Origin: Bacteroidales bacterium
Lineage (GTDB): Bacteria; Bacteroidota; Bacteroidia; Bacteroidales; Lentimicrobiaceae
Direction of reading: 5' to 3'
Length of the DNA stretch: 64,000 bases
Assembly (NCBI GenBank): GCA_016705005.1
Contig: JADIZB010000013.1
Coordinates: 62,001 to 126,000, forward strand
In this document: in pieces, positions 17,139 to 25,571 of the stretch
How positions within the stretch are numbered: position 1 is the stretch's first letter
Layout of the letters: each line of letters opens with the position of its first letter
Notes under the pieces: generated by a model
The model's input: the letters and a program-made list of their open reading frames with translations, nothing else
Databases searched by the model: none
Told to the model about the DNA's origin: nothing
Program-made: the position numbers and the translations under genes

Positions 17139-19058
17139 ATGGTTTCAGGACTGACCATACATCAGGTGCTTGCCAAATACTGGGGATATGCTTCTTTCCG
17201 GCCGGTTCAGGAAGATATTATCCTTTCGGTGATGGAAGGGAAGGATACACTTGCGCTTTTACCTACCGGGGGAGGCAAATCAGTTTGTTTCCAGGTGCCG
17301 GGTCTTATTTTTGAGGGGTTGACGCTGGTTGTTACTCCACTGATTGCTCTGATGAAGGATCAGGTGCAGAATCTTCGTAAAAGGGGAATTACTGCCGAGG
17401 CGATCTATTCGGGAATGAGCCTGCGTGAGATCGAACTTGCCCTGAATCATGTTATTCACGGGTCAATAAAATTTCTGTATCTGTCACCTGAACGTCTTCT
17501 GACGCAGCGGTTTCTCGACATCCTCCCTTCTCTGAATATCAGTCTGATAGCTGTTGACGAGGCACATTGCATTTCTCAATGGGGCTATGATTTCAGACCG
17601 CCGTACCTGCGGATTGCTGAAATCAGGCAGTATTTGCCTGGTGTTCCGGTGCTTGCTCTTACGGCCACTGCCACCAGGACCGTTGTCAGCGATATTCAAT
17701 CAAAACTTGGTTTTCACCAACATAATTCATTTGAAAGAAGCTTTGAAAGACGTAATCTCGCCTACGTGGTTTTCAAAGAGGAGAACAAATACGAAAGGTT
17801 ACTGAGAATCGTTAACCGGGTTCCGGGCAGTGCAATCATCTATGTCAGGAACAGACGTAAAACCCGTGAAATATCTGATTTTTTGCTTAAAAATAAAGTG
17901 AATGCAGATTTCTATCATGCCGGTTTAACGTCAGGAGAGCGTGAAAAAAAACAGGATGCCTGGAAAAGCGGAAAGAAACGAATCATTGTTTCAACCAATG
18001 CATTCGGTATGGGTATCGACAAACCTGATGTTCGGCTTGTGGTTCACCTTGATCTTCCCGAAAGCATAGAGGCTTATTTTCAGGAAGCTGGCCGGGCCGG
18101 CAGGGATGAGATGAAAGCTTATGCAGTTCTGCTTTATGAAGAAGCTGATATTCTTGATGCAAGGCATAATCTCGAATTAAGCTATCCGGCCACTGATCTG
18201 ATACGGCAGATATATCAGTCACTGGGTAACTATTTTCAGCTGTCAGTTGGATCGGGGCGCGATATGGCATTTGATTTTGAGATATCTGATTTCAGCCATC
18301 AATATAACCTTAAACCTGTTACAGCATATAATGCTCTGAAGTTTATCGAAAAAGAAGGCTTCATTGTTATGAATGAAGCTGTGGATGCACCCTCCAGGAT
18401 TTTACTGAACATCAGGAAAGAGGATCTTTATCGTTTCCAGGTTGAGAATGCCCGGTTCGATCCGCTCATAAAAACCATTCTGAGGTCGTATGGGGGCATT
18501 TTTACTGAGCCAACGGTAATCAGCGAAGCGGAGCTGGCAAGAAGGCTTTCAACATCACCCGAAGAGATCATAAATGCGCTGAAGTATTTGATGGAAAGAG
18601 AAGTTCTCATCTATCTGCCGAGGAAGAACAAACCCCAACTGACATTTTCAAGTGAGTTGATCAGGGCAGCTGACCTGAGAATTTCGCCGGAAAACTATGC
18701 AGAACGGAAGAAGGATGCCGGCCGGCGGCTGGAATCAATGATTGAATATGTTTCGGCTTCGAAGAATTGCCGCAGCAAGATGTTGATTGGTTATTTCGGA
18801 CAGACCGACACCAGACGGTGCGGTATCTGTGATGTTTGTCTTAACCGGAACAGGGCCGGACTCAGCGAGCTTGATTTTAACCACATAGTTACCGTTATCA
18901 AACCTTTGCTGAAAAACCTCAATCTGTCAATGGAATCCCTGATCGGGGCGTGTCACAATATAAGCGACGAGAAGGTAATCAGGGCGGTGTCCTGGCTGGC
19001 CGATAATGATAAAATTAAAATGACGGATGACGGCACTTTCAGGTGGGCTGAGGATTGA
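17139..19058 (+). CDS. recQ: RecQ-family ATP-dependent DNA helicase
   Basis: RecQ unwinds DNA 3' to 5' in recombination and fork repair. The 639-residue protein has a superfamily 2 core: FRPVQEDII (Q motif region, about 20-28), Walker A TGGGKS (43-48), DEAH box (140-143) with the RecQ-specific aromatic-rich loop CISQWGYDFRP, and motif VI QEAGRAGRDE. After the helicase core comes a winged-helix-like segment (about 380-440). Only near the C-terminus is there a four-cysteine zinc motif (C544, C561, C564, C567). In E. coli RecQ the zinc module precedes the winged helix. No HRDC domain is seen. It is followed closely by a DNA glycosylase gene. Confidence 0.92.
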   Translation: MVSGLTIHQVLAKYWGYASFRPVQEDIILSVMEGKDTLALLPTGGGKSVCFQVPGLIFEGLTLVVTPLIALMKDQVQNLRKRGITAEAIYSGMSLREIELALNHVIHGSIKFLYLSPERLLTQRFLDILPSLNISLIAVDEAHCISQWGYDFRPPYLRIAEIRQYLPGVPVLALTATATRTVVSDIQSKLGFHQHNSFERSFERRNLAYVVFKEENKYERLLRIVNRVPGSAIIYVRNRRKTREISDFLLKNKVNADFYHAGLTSGEREKKQDAWKSGKKRIIVSTNAFGMGIDKPDVRLVVHLDLPESIEAYFQEAGRAGRDEMKAYAVLLYEEADILDARHNLELSYPATDLIRQIYQSLGNYFQLSVGSGRDMAFDFEISDFSHQYNLKPVTAYNALKFIEKEGFIVMNEAVDAPSRILLNIRKEDLYRFQVENARFDPLIKTILRSYGGIFTEPTVISEAELARRLSTSPEEIINALKYLMEREVLIYLPRKNKPQLTFSSELIRAADLRISPENYAERKKDAGRRLESMIEYVSASKNCRSKMLIGYFGQTDTRRCGICDVCLNRNRAGLSELDFNHIVTVIKPLLKNLNLSMESLIGACHNISDEKVIRAVSWLADNDKIKMTDDGTFRWAED

Positions 19059-19062
19059 ACCT

Positions 19063-19689
19063 ATGCATTGGAGCAGGTTGGACAGAAGTTTTTTTTCAGG
19101 CAATGATGTTCTGATGCTTGCCAGACAACTACTCGGAATGAAGTTGCAAACCTGCATTGATGGCAGAATCACAGCAGGTATAATTACCGAAACTGAGGCT
19201 TATGCTGGAGAATCTGACATGGCTTCACATGCTTATGGCGGCCGGCGGACGAAACGCACGGAGACGATGTACCTGCAGGGAGGGCATGCTTACATTTATC
19301 TGTGTTACGGCATTCATTCACTGTTTAATATAGTTACCAGTCAACCAGGTATTCCTCATGCTGTCCTTGTCAGGGGTATTATCCCGATTGAAGGAATAAG
19401 GGTTATGCAGGAACGGATTGGCAGAGAGCCTGATCTGGTCAGGGATGGAGCCGGGCCGGGAAAGGTCGCACGGCTACTGGGCCTGAACTGCAGTCACAAC
19501 GGAACAGATATGGTTGAAGACAGACAAATCTGGATTGAGCGATCTGATTTTTTCTTAAGTGAATCCATTATCAGAGCAACCCCGAGGATAGGTGTTGATT
19601 ATGCCGGTGAGGATGCTTTTTTACCTTATCGTTTCGCAGCCGATCACAGGGAAGCATTAAAAGAGATAAAAATGGCCGGCCTTGTATAA
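19063..19689 (+). CDS. DNA-3-methyladenine glycosylase (AAG/MPG family)
   Basis: This enzyme removes alkylated and deaminated purines from DNA to start base-excision repair. The family fold is marked by LARQLLGMKL, the catalytic glutamate region TETEAYAG, the YGGRRTKRTETMY segment, AYIYLCYG and DGAGPGKVARLLG. The ATG at 19063 gives 208 residues and lies 4 bases after the recQ stop. A start at 19027 would overlap recQ by 32 bases and add residues not typical of the family. It probably shares the recQ transcript. The convergent terminator at 19669-19706 overlaps its 3' end. Confidence 0.9.
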   Translation: MHWSRLDRSFFSGNDVLMLARQLLGMKLQTCIDGRITAGIITETEAYAGESDMASHAYGGRRTKRTETMYLQGGHAYIYLCYGIHSLFNIVTSQPGIPHAVLVRGIIPIEGIRVMQERIGREPDLVRDGAGPGKVARLLGLNCSHNGTDMVEDRQIWIERSDFFLSESIIRATPRIGVDYAGEDAFLPYRFAADHREALKEIKMAGLV

Positions 19690-19706
19690 AGACCGACCAT
19701 TTTATG
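19669..19706. terminator. Bidirectional terminator between the glycosylase and HU genes
   Basis: AAAATGG (19669-19675) pairs with CCATTTT (19697-19703). An inner CGG (19677-19679) pairs with CCG (19693-19695). A and T runs flank both sides and the stem overlaps the glycosylase stop codon. It serves two convergent genes. Confidence 0.65.
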
Positions 19707-19722
19707 CTGTGTTGCTTTGGGC

Positions 19723-19995
19723 TTACTTTACGTTCTTTGAAAGCTCAGTGCCTGGTTTGAATTTAACAACTTTCTTGGCAGCGATTTTTATTTCTTTGCC
19801 GGTCTGAGGATTGCGTCCTTTACGTGCAGCGCGTTTCGAAACTGAGAATGAGCCGAAACCTACCAATGCAACGCGATCACCTTTTTTAAGACTTTTTGAA
19901 GTGGCTGAAATAAAAGCATCGAGAGCTTTTTTTGAATCGGCTTTGGTAAGTCCTGATTCAGCTGCAATAGCAACGATCAATTCCTGTTTGTTCAT
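19723..19995 (-). CDS. hup: HU-family DNA-binding protein
   Basis: This 90-residue histone-like protein bends and compacts DNA as a dimer. The family signature is clear: [28 protein letters not shown] at the N-terminus, [22 protein letters not shown] in the beta arm (about 45-66) and [16 protein letters not shown] at the end. The length is standard. It is a single gene with its own promoter (TATATTTG at 20039-20046 on the minus strand). Confidence 0.95.
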   Translation of the reverse strand: MNKQELIVAIAAESGLTKADSKKALDAFISATSKSLKKGDRVALVGFGSFSVSKRAARKGRNPQTGKEIKIAAKKVVKFKPGTELSKNVK

Positions 19996-20038
19996 TTTCC
20001 TGATTTTTTTAATTAATACTTTGTTGGATAACCTAACG

Positions 20039-20068
20039 CAAATATAAGTTATTCTTGTGTGAAATCAA
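20039..20068 (-). promoter_or_regulatory. Promoter of the HU gene
   Basis: On the minus strand TTG (20066-20068) and TATATTTG (20039-20046) are 19 bases apart, matching the Bacteroidota promoter pattern. The leader would be about 37 bases long. Confidence 0.55.
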
Positions 20069-20169
20069 GTGTTTTAGGGCAAAACATGTAAAAAAGTTAA
20101 TAAAACCGGGAGTTTGTTAATAACTTCATACTGTTCTAGGGGTGTTCAGGGCGTTTCAGGAAAAATATT

Positions 20170-21132
20170 TTACTCTGTTGCTGTAGCAAATTGCAGCACA
20201 TCAGACCTGATGCCCCTCATGAATTCACCTGCCGACATTGCTTTTTTTCCGGCAGCCTGCAATTGGATGATTTCGAGGAGTCCATCTGCACATGAAACCA
20301 ATAACCGGTTACTGTCAATTTTAACGGTTTCTCCCGGCGTTTCAGTGCCTGAGCCGACATAGAGCAGGCTGCGCAGTATTTTGACCTCAGAAAGCCCCTT
20401 ATCCGTCTTTATAGATGAATAGGCTCCCGGGTAGGGACTCAATCCCCTGATCAGGTTGTGTACTTCTGTTACCGGCTTTGACCAATCGATACGGCATTGT
20501 TCTCTGAATATCCTGGGTGCAGGTTTTAGACCCGATGTAACGAGGGGCTGATCTTTCAGACTGCAATTGCCCGATGCGATGGCTTCAACAGTTTCAATAA
20601 CGAGAGAACTGCCGGCCACCATCAGTTTATCGTGCAGGTCGCCTGCGGTTTCGTCAGGCGCTATGGCAACAGACCTATTCAGGATGATTTTTCCCGTATC
20701 AATTCCTGAATTAATGAAGAATGTGGTTACACCTGACAGAGTCTCACCGTTGATGATGGCATGGTTGATCGGTGCTGCACCCCTGTACTGAGGCAGCAAT
20801 GAAGCATGCAGATTAAATGTACCAAACCTGGGCAAAGACCATATTTCATCCGGGAGTTTTCGGAACGCTACAACGATAAATAGATTTGCCTGAAAAGAAC
20901 TAATCTCATCTATAAAGGTTTGATCCTTGAGCCGTTCAGGCTGTAAAACAGGCAGATTGTGACTGAGTGCAAAACTTTTTACGGCCGATTCCCTGAGCTT
21001 CAGGCCCCGCCCTGCAGGTTTATCGGGGACTGTTACGACAGCTGCAACTTCATAATTGTATTCCAGAAGTTGTTTCAATGATTCCACCGCAAATTCAGGG
21101 GTACCCATAAAGACGATCCGGATTTTTTCCAT
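20170..21132 (-). CDS. fmt: Methionyl-tRNA formyltransferase
   Basis: Fmt formylates initiator methionyl-tRNA using 10-formyltetrahydrofolate. Over 320 residues it shows the N-terminal start RIVFMGTPEFAVESLKQLL, the PDKPAGRGLKL loop, and the catalytic region FNLHASLLPQYRGAAPINHAIINGE with TTFFINSGIDTGKI. The C-terminal OB-like domain that contacts tRNA runs from about residue 205 to the end. Length and motif order are normal. Confidence 0.95.
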   Translation of the reverse strand: MEKIRIVFMGTPEFAVESLKQLLEYNYEVAAVVTVPDKPAGRGLKLRESAVKSFALSHNLPVLQPERLKDQTFIDEISSFQANLFIVVAFRKLPDEIWSLPRFGTFNLHASLLPQYRGAAPINHAIINGETLSGVTTFFINSGIDTGKIILNRSVAIAPDETAGDLHDKLMVAGSSLVIETVEAIASGNCSLKDQPLVTSGLKPAPRIFREQCRIDWSKPVTEVHNLIRGLSPYPGAYSSIKTDKGLSEVKILRSLLYVGSGTETPGETVKIDSNRLLVSCADGLLEIIQLQAAGKKAMSAGEFMRGIRSDVLQFATATE

Positions 21133-21201
21133 CTGCTTATTACTGTTATTGCCTTGTAAAAATAGTTGTTAATCCCGGCTTCCCGGAGGGTTTTGTGCAA
21201 A

Positions 21202-21228
21202 TAAAAAAAACACCCGGGAAAGGTGTTT
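21202..21228 (-). terminator. Terminator after the TPR protein gene
   Basis: AAACACC (21208-21214) and GGTGTTT (21222-21228) form a stem. On the minus strand it is followed by a run of eight T residues. It lies 24 bases past the stop of the TPR gene. Confidence 0.8.
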
Positions 21229-21251
21229 CTTTATGATTGCTTCTATATCTG

Positions 21252-21932
21252 CTACTGCCCTTTGAGCCTGGCAATATATTTGTCTACATCGCGTGCTTCA
21301 GCACTACGTGGGTATTCGATGCGGATACGGTCATAGTATTTGAGTGCTTCATCCTTCTTTCCAAGGGTTTCAGATGCCCAGGCTGCTTTTTGCAGGAAAA
21401 CAGGAGTCGTAAACTCATTTTTCCTTAAATCGGCAGCTTTCAGATAAAACTCTGCGGCTTTGTCAACTTTGCCCAATTCCATGTAAGCATCTCCGATGGC
21501 ACCTTTAGCCATAGGTGAGACGAGTTCGTCCTTGATGTCAAATTTCTCCAGATGGTCGATGGCTTCCTGGAATTTTCCGTCTTTCAGATAAATAATACCG
21601 GCATAATAATGGGCAAGGTTTGCCGATTTTGTCATGCTGTAATCTTCAATGATCTGCAGAAAACCGAGATAGTTTCCATCACCGTTGAGCGCAAGTTTCA
21701 AAGAGTCCTGCTCAAAGTATTTCTCTGCCATAAACATCTGTGACTGGGCTTCTTTCTCCTGTGGCATCAGGTAAAAGCGCTGAAATCCAAAGTAAGCAAG
21801 CACAATAACTGCGATTGAACCCAGTATTATAGTCAGGAGTTTTTGATTCTTCTCAATGAAAACTTCAGATTTACTGAGGGCCTCCTCAACGGCCATGATT
21901 TTTTCTTCAGTGTGGTCGGTCTTCTTTGCCAT
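21252..21932 (-). CDS. Membrane-anchored tetratricopeptide-repeat protein
   Basis: The 226-residue protein starts at the ATG at 21932 (MAKKTDHTEEK). A longer upstream frame is rejected because a TACTTTTG -7 box lies at 21954-21961. One transmembrane segment (LLTIILGSIAVIVLAYFGF, about 33-51) is followed by tetratricopeptide repeats (AHYYAGIIYLKDGKFQEAIDHLEKF, AKGAIGDAYMELGKVDKAAEFYLKA, and QKAAWASETLGKKDEALKYYDRI). The layout resembles YfgM, which assists the Sec translocon, but the similarity is only one of architecture. A scaffold role in the inner membrane with the repeats facing outward is an inference. Confidence 0.8.
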   Translation of the reverse strand: MAKKTDHTEEKIMAVEEALSKSEVFIEKNQKLLTIILGSIAVIVLAYFGFQRFYLMPQEKEAQSQMFMAEKYFEQDSLKLALNGDGNYLGFLQIIEDYSMTKSANLAHYYAGIIYLKDGKFQEAIDHLEKFDIKDELVSPMAKGAIGDAYMELGKVDKAAEFYLKAADLRKNEFTTPVFLQKAAWASETLGKKDEALKYYDRIRIEYPRSAEARDVDKYIARLKGQ

Positions 21933-21953
21933 TGCTTTATTTATTTTGTGGCG

Positions 21954-21961
21954 CAAAAGTA
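21954..21961 (-). promoter_or_regulatory. -7 promoter element for the TPR gene
   Basis: The minus strand reads TACTTTTG (TAnnTTTG), 21 bases upstream of the chosen ATG. Confidence 0.45.
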
Positions 21962-22250
21962 AGGCTTTTTTTTGATTTTGCAAGCAGATGTCTTTTACTG
22001 TCAATTCCCTGAAATAAGCCGGAGTTGGGTTAGCAGCCCGATCACTGAAAAGTGGTGATTTATTTTGTGTTTAATACAGAAAGTTTATTCGTCGGAAATT
22101 CTTTAAAAGTAAATGAGATCAGTTATTTCATCTACCGGTCTGGTGCAAAATTTTAAGCAACTGCTTAATTTTCAGAAAAACAAATTCATTTTGTCGTTTT
22201 TATTTCCTATTTTTACACATCTTCAGAAAATTAATGTAATAACAGAATAT

Positions 22251-22499
22251 ATGGGAAAAGGAGACAAAAAATCGAAACATGGCAAAATCATCATGGGTTC
22301 TTACGGTGTTAGGAGGCCGAGGAGGAAAAGTTCAGTGAAAGCTGTTGCAGCTCCGGAGGAAGCGACGGCAGAAAAACCAGTTGCAAAGCCAAAAGCAAAA
22401 CCAGCAGAATCCAAATCTGCGGAATCCAAACCCAAAACGGTAAAGAAACCTAAAACGGAAGTAAAACCGGAATTGCCTGAGGGTGAAGAACAGGCCTAG
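22251..22499 (+). CDS. thx: 30S ribosomal protein Thx with an extended tail
   Basis: The first 25 or so residues, starting MGKGDKKSKHGK and ending GSYGVRRPRRK, match the small basic ribosomal protein Thx, which sits in the head of the 30S subunit. The ATG at 22251 is chosen because the Thx family begins exactly there. The longer frame from 22113 adds an unrelated hydrophobic stretch. Unlike the roughly 26-residue Thermus protein, this one continues for about 55 residues in a low-complexity tail of Ala, Lys, Pro and Glu, with imperfect repeats such as ESKSAESKPKT. Tails of this sort are seen in Bacteroidota homologues. Its function here is unknown. Confidence 0.85.
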   Translation: MGKGDKKSKHGKIIMGSYGVRRPRRKSSVKAVAAPEEATAEKPVAKPKAKPAESKSAESKPKTVKKPKTEVKPELPEGEEQA

Positions 22500-22522
22500 C
22501 CTGTGAACAGACTTTAAATTTT

Positions 22523-22562
22523 ATAAGTCCTTATACCATTGTGTAGGGACTTATTTATTTTC
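22523..22562. terminator. Terminator after thx, overlapping the murD end
   Basis: ATAAGTCC (22523-22530) pairs with GGACTTAT (22547-22554) across a 16-base loop and is followed by TTATTTTC on the plus strand. The right arm overlaps the murD stop codon at 22551-22553, so it separates two convergent genes. Confidence 0.6.
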
Positions 22563-23924
22563 AACAAGCTCCTTGAAGCATCTTCCACGCTCTTCAAAAT
22601 TTTTGAAACAGTCATAACTTGATGCTGCCGGAGAGAGCAGGCAGGTGCCCCCAATTGGAGTAATATCAATGGCTTTGGCTACCGCCTCCCTGAAATCAGA
22701 AATGAAAACCTGAGCATTTTTGTTTCCGGAAGGATTGAGTTCTTCCATCATCCTTTTACCGGCCGGACCCGTAAATACTGCCCTGATGCCGGTAAATTGG
22801 TTCAGGAATCCTGTAAGAATATTATAGTCAATTCCCCTGTCGAATCCACCCAATATCAGAGTATCGACCTGCTTCAGCGTCTTAACCGCAGCAATTGTAG
22901 CCTCCGGGATAGTAGAAATGGAATCATTATAAAAGTTTTTACCGCCGAAGTTGCCAACATATTCGATACGGTGTTCCAGTGGCAGAAAGGTACGGATGCC
23001 GCTCTGAATGGCAGGTGCAGGTATGCTCATTAATGCTGCTGCCGCAGCTGCGACACTTATATTGATCAGGTTGTGGGTACCCTTAAGCATCGATTCCGGA
23101 TTCGTTGGCATCAGGATTCGTTCGTTTCCGGCCACCCTCAACACAATATTATCACCCGATATTCCGATTCCGTTCCCTTCAAAATTCCCGAGATAAACAG
23201 GTAATCTCCTGCTTTTAAGTTTATTTTGATTCAATAACAGGCGGGTATTTTCATCGGTTGAAGTCCAGATAAACCAATCATTTTCTGTTTGTTTCAATCC
23301 GGACTGAAATTTCGCCATCTGATAATCGTAAAATGAATTATAATGGTCGAGATGTTCCTGGAAAAGGTTCAGCAGGACGGCGATGTGCGGACCTTTTCTT
23401 ATATATTCCAATTGGTGTGAGGACAATTCACAGATGATGCGGGTTTCGGGATTAATTTCCGGGACAAGGTCGAACAGGGGAATGCCTATGTTTCCGGCAA
23501 GAAGGGTGTTGGAAGTATAGGACCTGACAATATGATAAATAAGGCTTGAAGTTGTACTCTTGCCTTTGGTTCCGGTAACTCCGGTAATCTGAGAGGAATA
23601 AGCTCTCAAAAAGAGATCGGTCTGGGAGCTGATTTTTGCCGGATCTGTTTTGATATCGGTATTTTTAAGTGAAATGCCCGGTGATTTCAGGATCAGGTCA
23701 AAGTTGCCTATGTTATCCAGATAGCCCTCACCGCATTGAACTGTAATTCCTTCGGCCTGAAGTTCAGGATTTTTTATGGAGATTGATGCATCAGCATCAG
23801 CAACGGTTAATTTTAGCCCCGGACAGGTTTCGTTCAGTAGCCTGAGGCTGGAATGACCTTCACGGCCATAGCCCAGAAGCAGAACTGTCCTGCCATTGGT
23901 TACCGATCGCAGAAGGCTTCTCAC
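22551..23924 (-). CDS. murD: MurD-family UDP-MurNAc-L-alanine:glutamate ligase
   Basis: MurD ligases add glutamate to UDP-N-acetylmuramoyl-L-alanine in the cytoplasm. The 457-residue protein has the N-terminal nucleotide-sugar domain (VLLLGYGREGHSSLRLL), the ATP P-loop GVTGTKGKST (115-124), ELSSHQLEYI, the NLFQEHLDHY segment with conserved histidine and the C-terminal LEHRIEYVGNFGGKNFYNDSIST stretch. The start is a GTG that overlaps the upstream gene's TGA (GTGA). It lies outside a division and cell-wall cluster and is coupled to a MurL-like epimerase. That raises the possibility that it is a MurD2, the form that accepts L-glutamate rather than D-glutamate. Confidence 0.88.
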   Translation of the reverse strand: MRSLLRSVTNGRTVLLLGYGREGHSSLRLLNETCPGLKLTVADADASISIKNPELQAEGITVQCGEGYLDNIGNFDLILKSPGISLKNTDIKTDPAKISSQTDLFLRAYSSQITGVTGTKGKSTTSSLIYHIVRSYTSNTLLAGNIGIPLFDLVPEINPETRIICELSSHQLEYIRKGPHIAVLLNLFQEHLDHYNSFYDYQMAKFQSGLKQTENDWFIWTSTDENTRLLLNQNKLKSRRLPVYLGNFEGNGIGISGDNIVLRVAGNERILMPTNPESMLKGTHNLINISVAAAAAALMSIPAPAIQSGIRTFLPLEHRIEYVGNFGGKNFYNDSISTIPEATIAAVKTLKQVDTLILGGFDRGIDYNILTGFLNQFTGIRAVFTGPAGKRMMEELNPSGNKNAQVFISDFREAVAKAIDITPIGGTCLLSPAASSYDCFKNFEERGRCFKELVENK

Positions 23925-25297
23925 AGTAAATGAAGTTTTAATATTTCAACAAGTTTTTCCCTGACAAAATGAGGCTCTTCCATCACCTGAAAGTCTGGTT
24001 CATCATAAATTTCATCACCTTTCTGAATAAACGCTCTCAATAAAAAGGGGAGAGGCTCATCATTCATCCGGCGGGCGATCATTCTGAGCGCTTGTTTTAC
24101 TTCAAGGGTGGTACCGACACATTCAAATGGCTTGATTTCGGAATATCCTGCAAGTTCGTTAAAGGTTTGTTGCAATTCCGCGTCATCAAGCATGGGCCTG
24201 CCGATGATGCGGTCAGCCTCCCGTATGCCCAGAAAAGCAGATAACATAATGTGGGTGAAAAGGCATTTAGGGCACTTCCCGCACCATGAATCCGTTTTGC
24301 TTCCTGCGTTGCAGCTTCTGAATACATCGTGATAAACTTTAAGGGACGAGAAAATTTTTGCAATCTGCAATTCACTCAATGGCCTTAGAAAGCTGAAATA
24401 GTTGAAATCATCTGAAATGCCGGCTTTATAGTATTCCCTGAAATCTCTTTCGAATCCGACCGATTTTGAATACTGGTGGTTAATCATTGTTCCGGGAATG
24501 GTTGATTCGTTGGCACTTGATTCATTGGAAAGTGCAATATTACCATAACCGGTAATTGCCGAACACATCAGGGAGTAAAATGCGAGCATAGCTGAAAATG
24601 GTGTGTGCCCGTTAAGGAATTCCATATTGTTCATTGTAATTAACAACGGATCGATGGTGCGTTCAATTACAATTACCTGGTTCATTTCCAGTCCGGCAGC
24701 CCTGATTGTTTCAATGGTTGCTCCCCTTGGGTTCATGATCAGGGGTAATATGGATTCTCCCTGATTCATAAGGAGTGACAGTGTGACAGCCGAATCCTTT
24801 CCACCGCCAATCGGAACAAGGAATTTATCTTCCAGGTCCACGGTAACTGCTTCGAAGAAGGTAGCTCCGGCAGGCCTGATATCAACAAAACTTTCGAAAT
24901 CCGGTTCAATTGAATTAAGGTAAAAAAATTCACCCAGGCCATGGAAATAGAGTTTTTTCCACCATATGACCTGCTCAGACGTAAGGTTTGCCGGTAAGAT
25001 TCTGAGTTCAGGTGAACAACTGGCTTTCCAATAACTGATCAGTTCAATCATTCCGATCTGGAAAGCAAGGTTGGAGACCAATGGCCGGATCTTTTCAATT
25101 TTTCCGGCAAGATCACCAATCAGCAACCCTGTTCTGATAACTGACCGTGGACGGAAGAAGAATTTATCGTTAATATTAAAACTGAATTCCAGCACCAGGT
25201 TTCCCTCATCTACAGTTATCTCGTATCCGGTATAAGTAAAAACCGGGTTCTGCTTTCTGAGCTGGTCAAATAATTTCTGGTTCCGCAACCTTGCCAT
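23921..25297 (-). CDS. murL: MurL-like UDP-MurNAc-L-Ala-L-Glu epimerase (ATP-pyrophosphatase fold)
   Basis: In Xanthomonas, MurL uses ATP to epimerise the terminal L-glutamate of UDP-MurNAc-L-Ala-L-Glu to D-glutamate, working with MurD2. This 458-residue protein (from the ATG at 25297, with 25417 as an alternative) has an N-terminal beta-rich domain (about 10-150). An ExsB-like adenine-nucleotide hydrolase domain follows, with P-loop PIGGGKDS (162-169), ALSNESSANEST (about 255-266), NHQYSKSVGFERDF and the cysteine cluster C329, C339, C342 and C345 (SWCGKCPKC). It overlaps the downstream murD by four bases, so the two are translationally coupled. The assignment rests on fold, length and the murD partner. 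A QueC-like role is less likely because of that partner. Confidence 0.72.
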   Translation of the reverse strand: MARLRNQKLFDQLRKQNPVFTYTGYEITVDEGNLVLEFSFNINDKFFFRPRSVIRTGLLIGDLAGKIEKIRPLVSNLAFQIGMIELISYWKASCSPELRILPANLTSEQVIWWKKLYFHGLGEFFYLNSIEPDFESFVDIRPAGATFFEAVTVDLEDKFLVPIGGGKDSAVTLSLLMNQGESILPLIMNPRGATIETIRAAGLEMNQVIVIERTIDPLLITMNNMEFLNGHTPFSAMLAFYSLMCSAITGYGNIALSNESSANESTIPGTMINHQYSKSVGFERDFREYYKAGISDDFNYFSFLRPLSELQIAKIFSSLKVYHDVFRSCNAGSKTDSWCGKCPKCLFTHIMLSAFLGIREADRIIGRPMLDDAELQQTFNELAGYSEIKPFECVGTTLEVKQALRMIARRMNDEPLPFLLRAFIQKGDEIYDEPDFQVMEEPHFVREKLVEILKLHLL

Positions 25298-25571
25298 ACC
25301 TGTTGGTATAAATTTTGATGTATAACGGGTTTGAAGTGCAAAAGTATGAAAATCGCCGGCAATCTTCAGGAATTGAATTTTAATGAGTCTTGCTGGCAGA
25401 ATCAGACGGTTGCCCATCAGATAGTGAACATAAACAATGACTTTTGCCTGAAAAATGGATTTATAGTTGATTGCTTCGTTGAAATATTTCCAGGGACTGC
25501 TGATCTGATCGTGTATTTTAGAAAAACAGCCTGGTTATATGTGTAACAAACTGACATCATAAAGTTAAACA

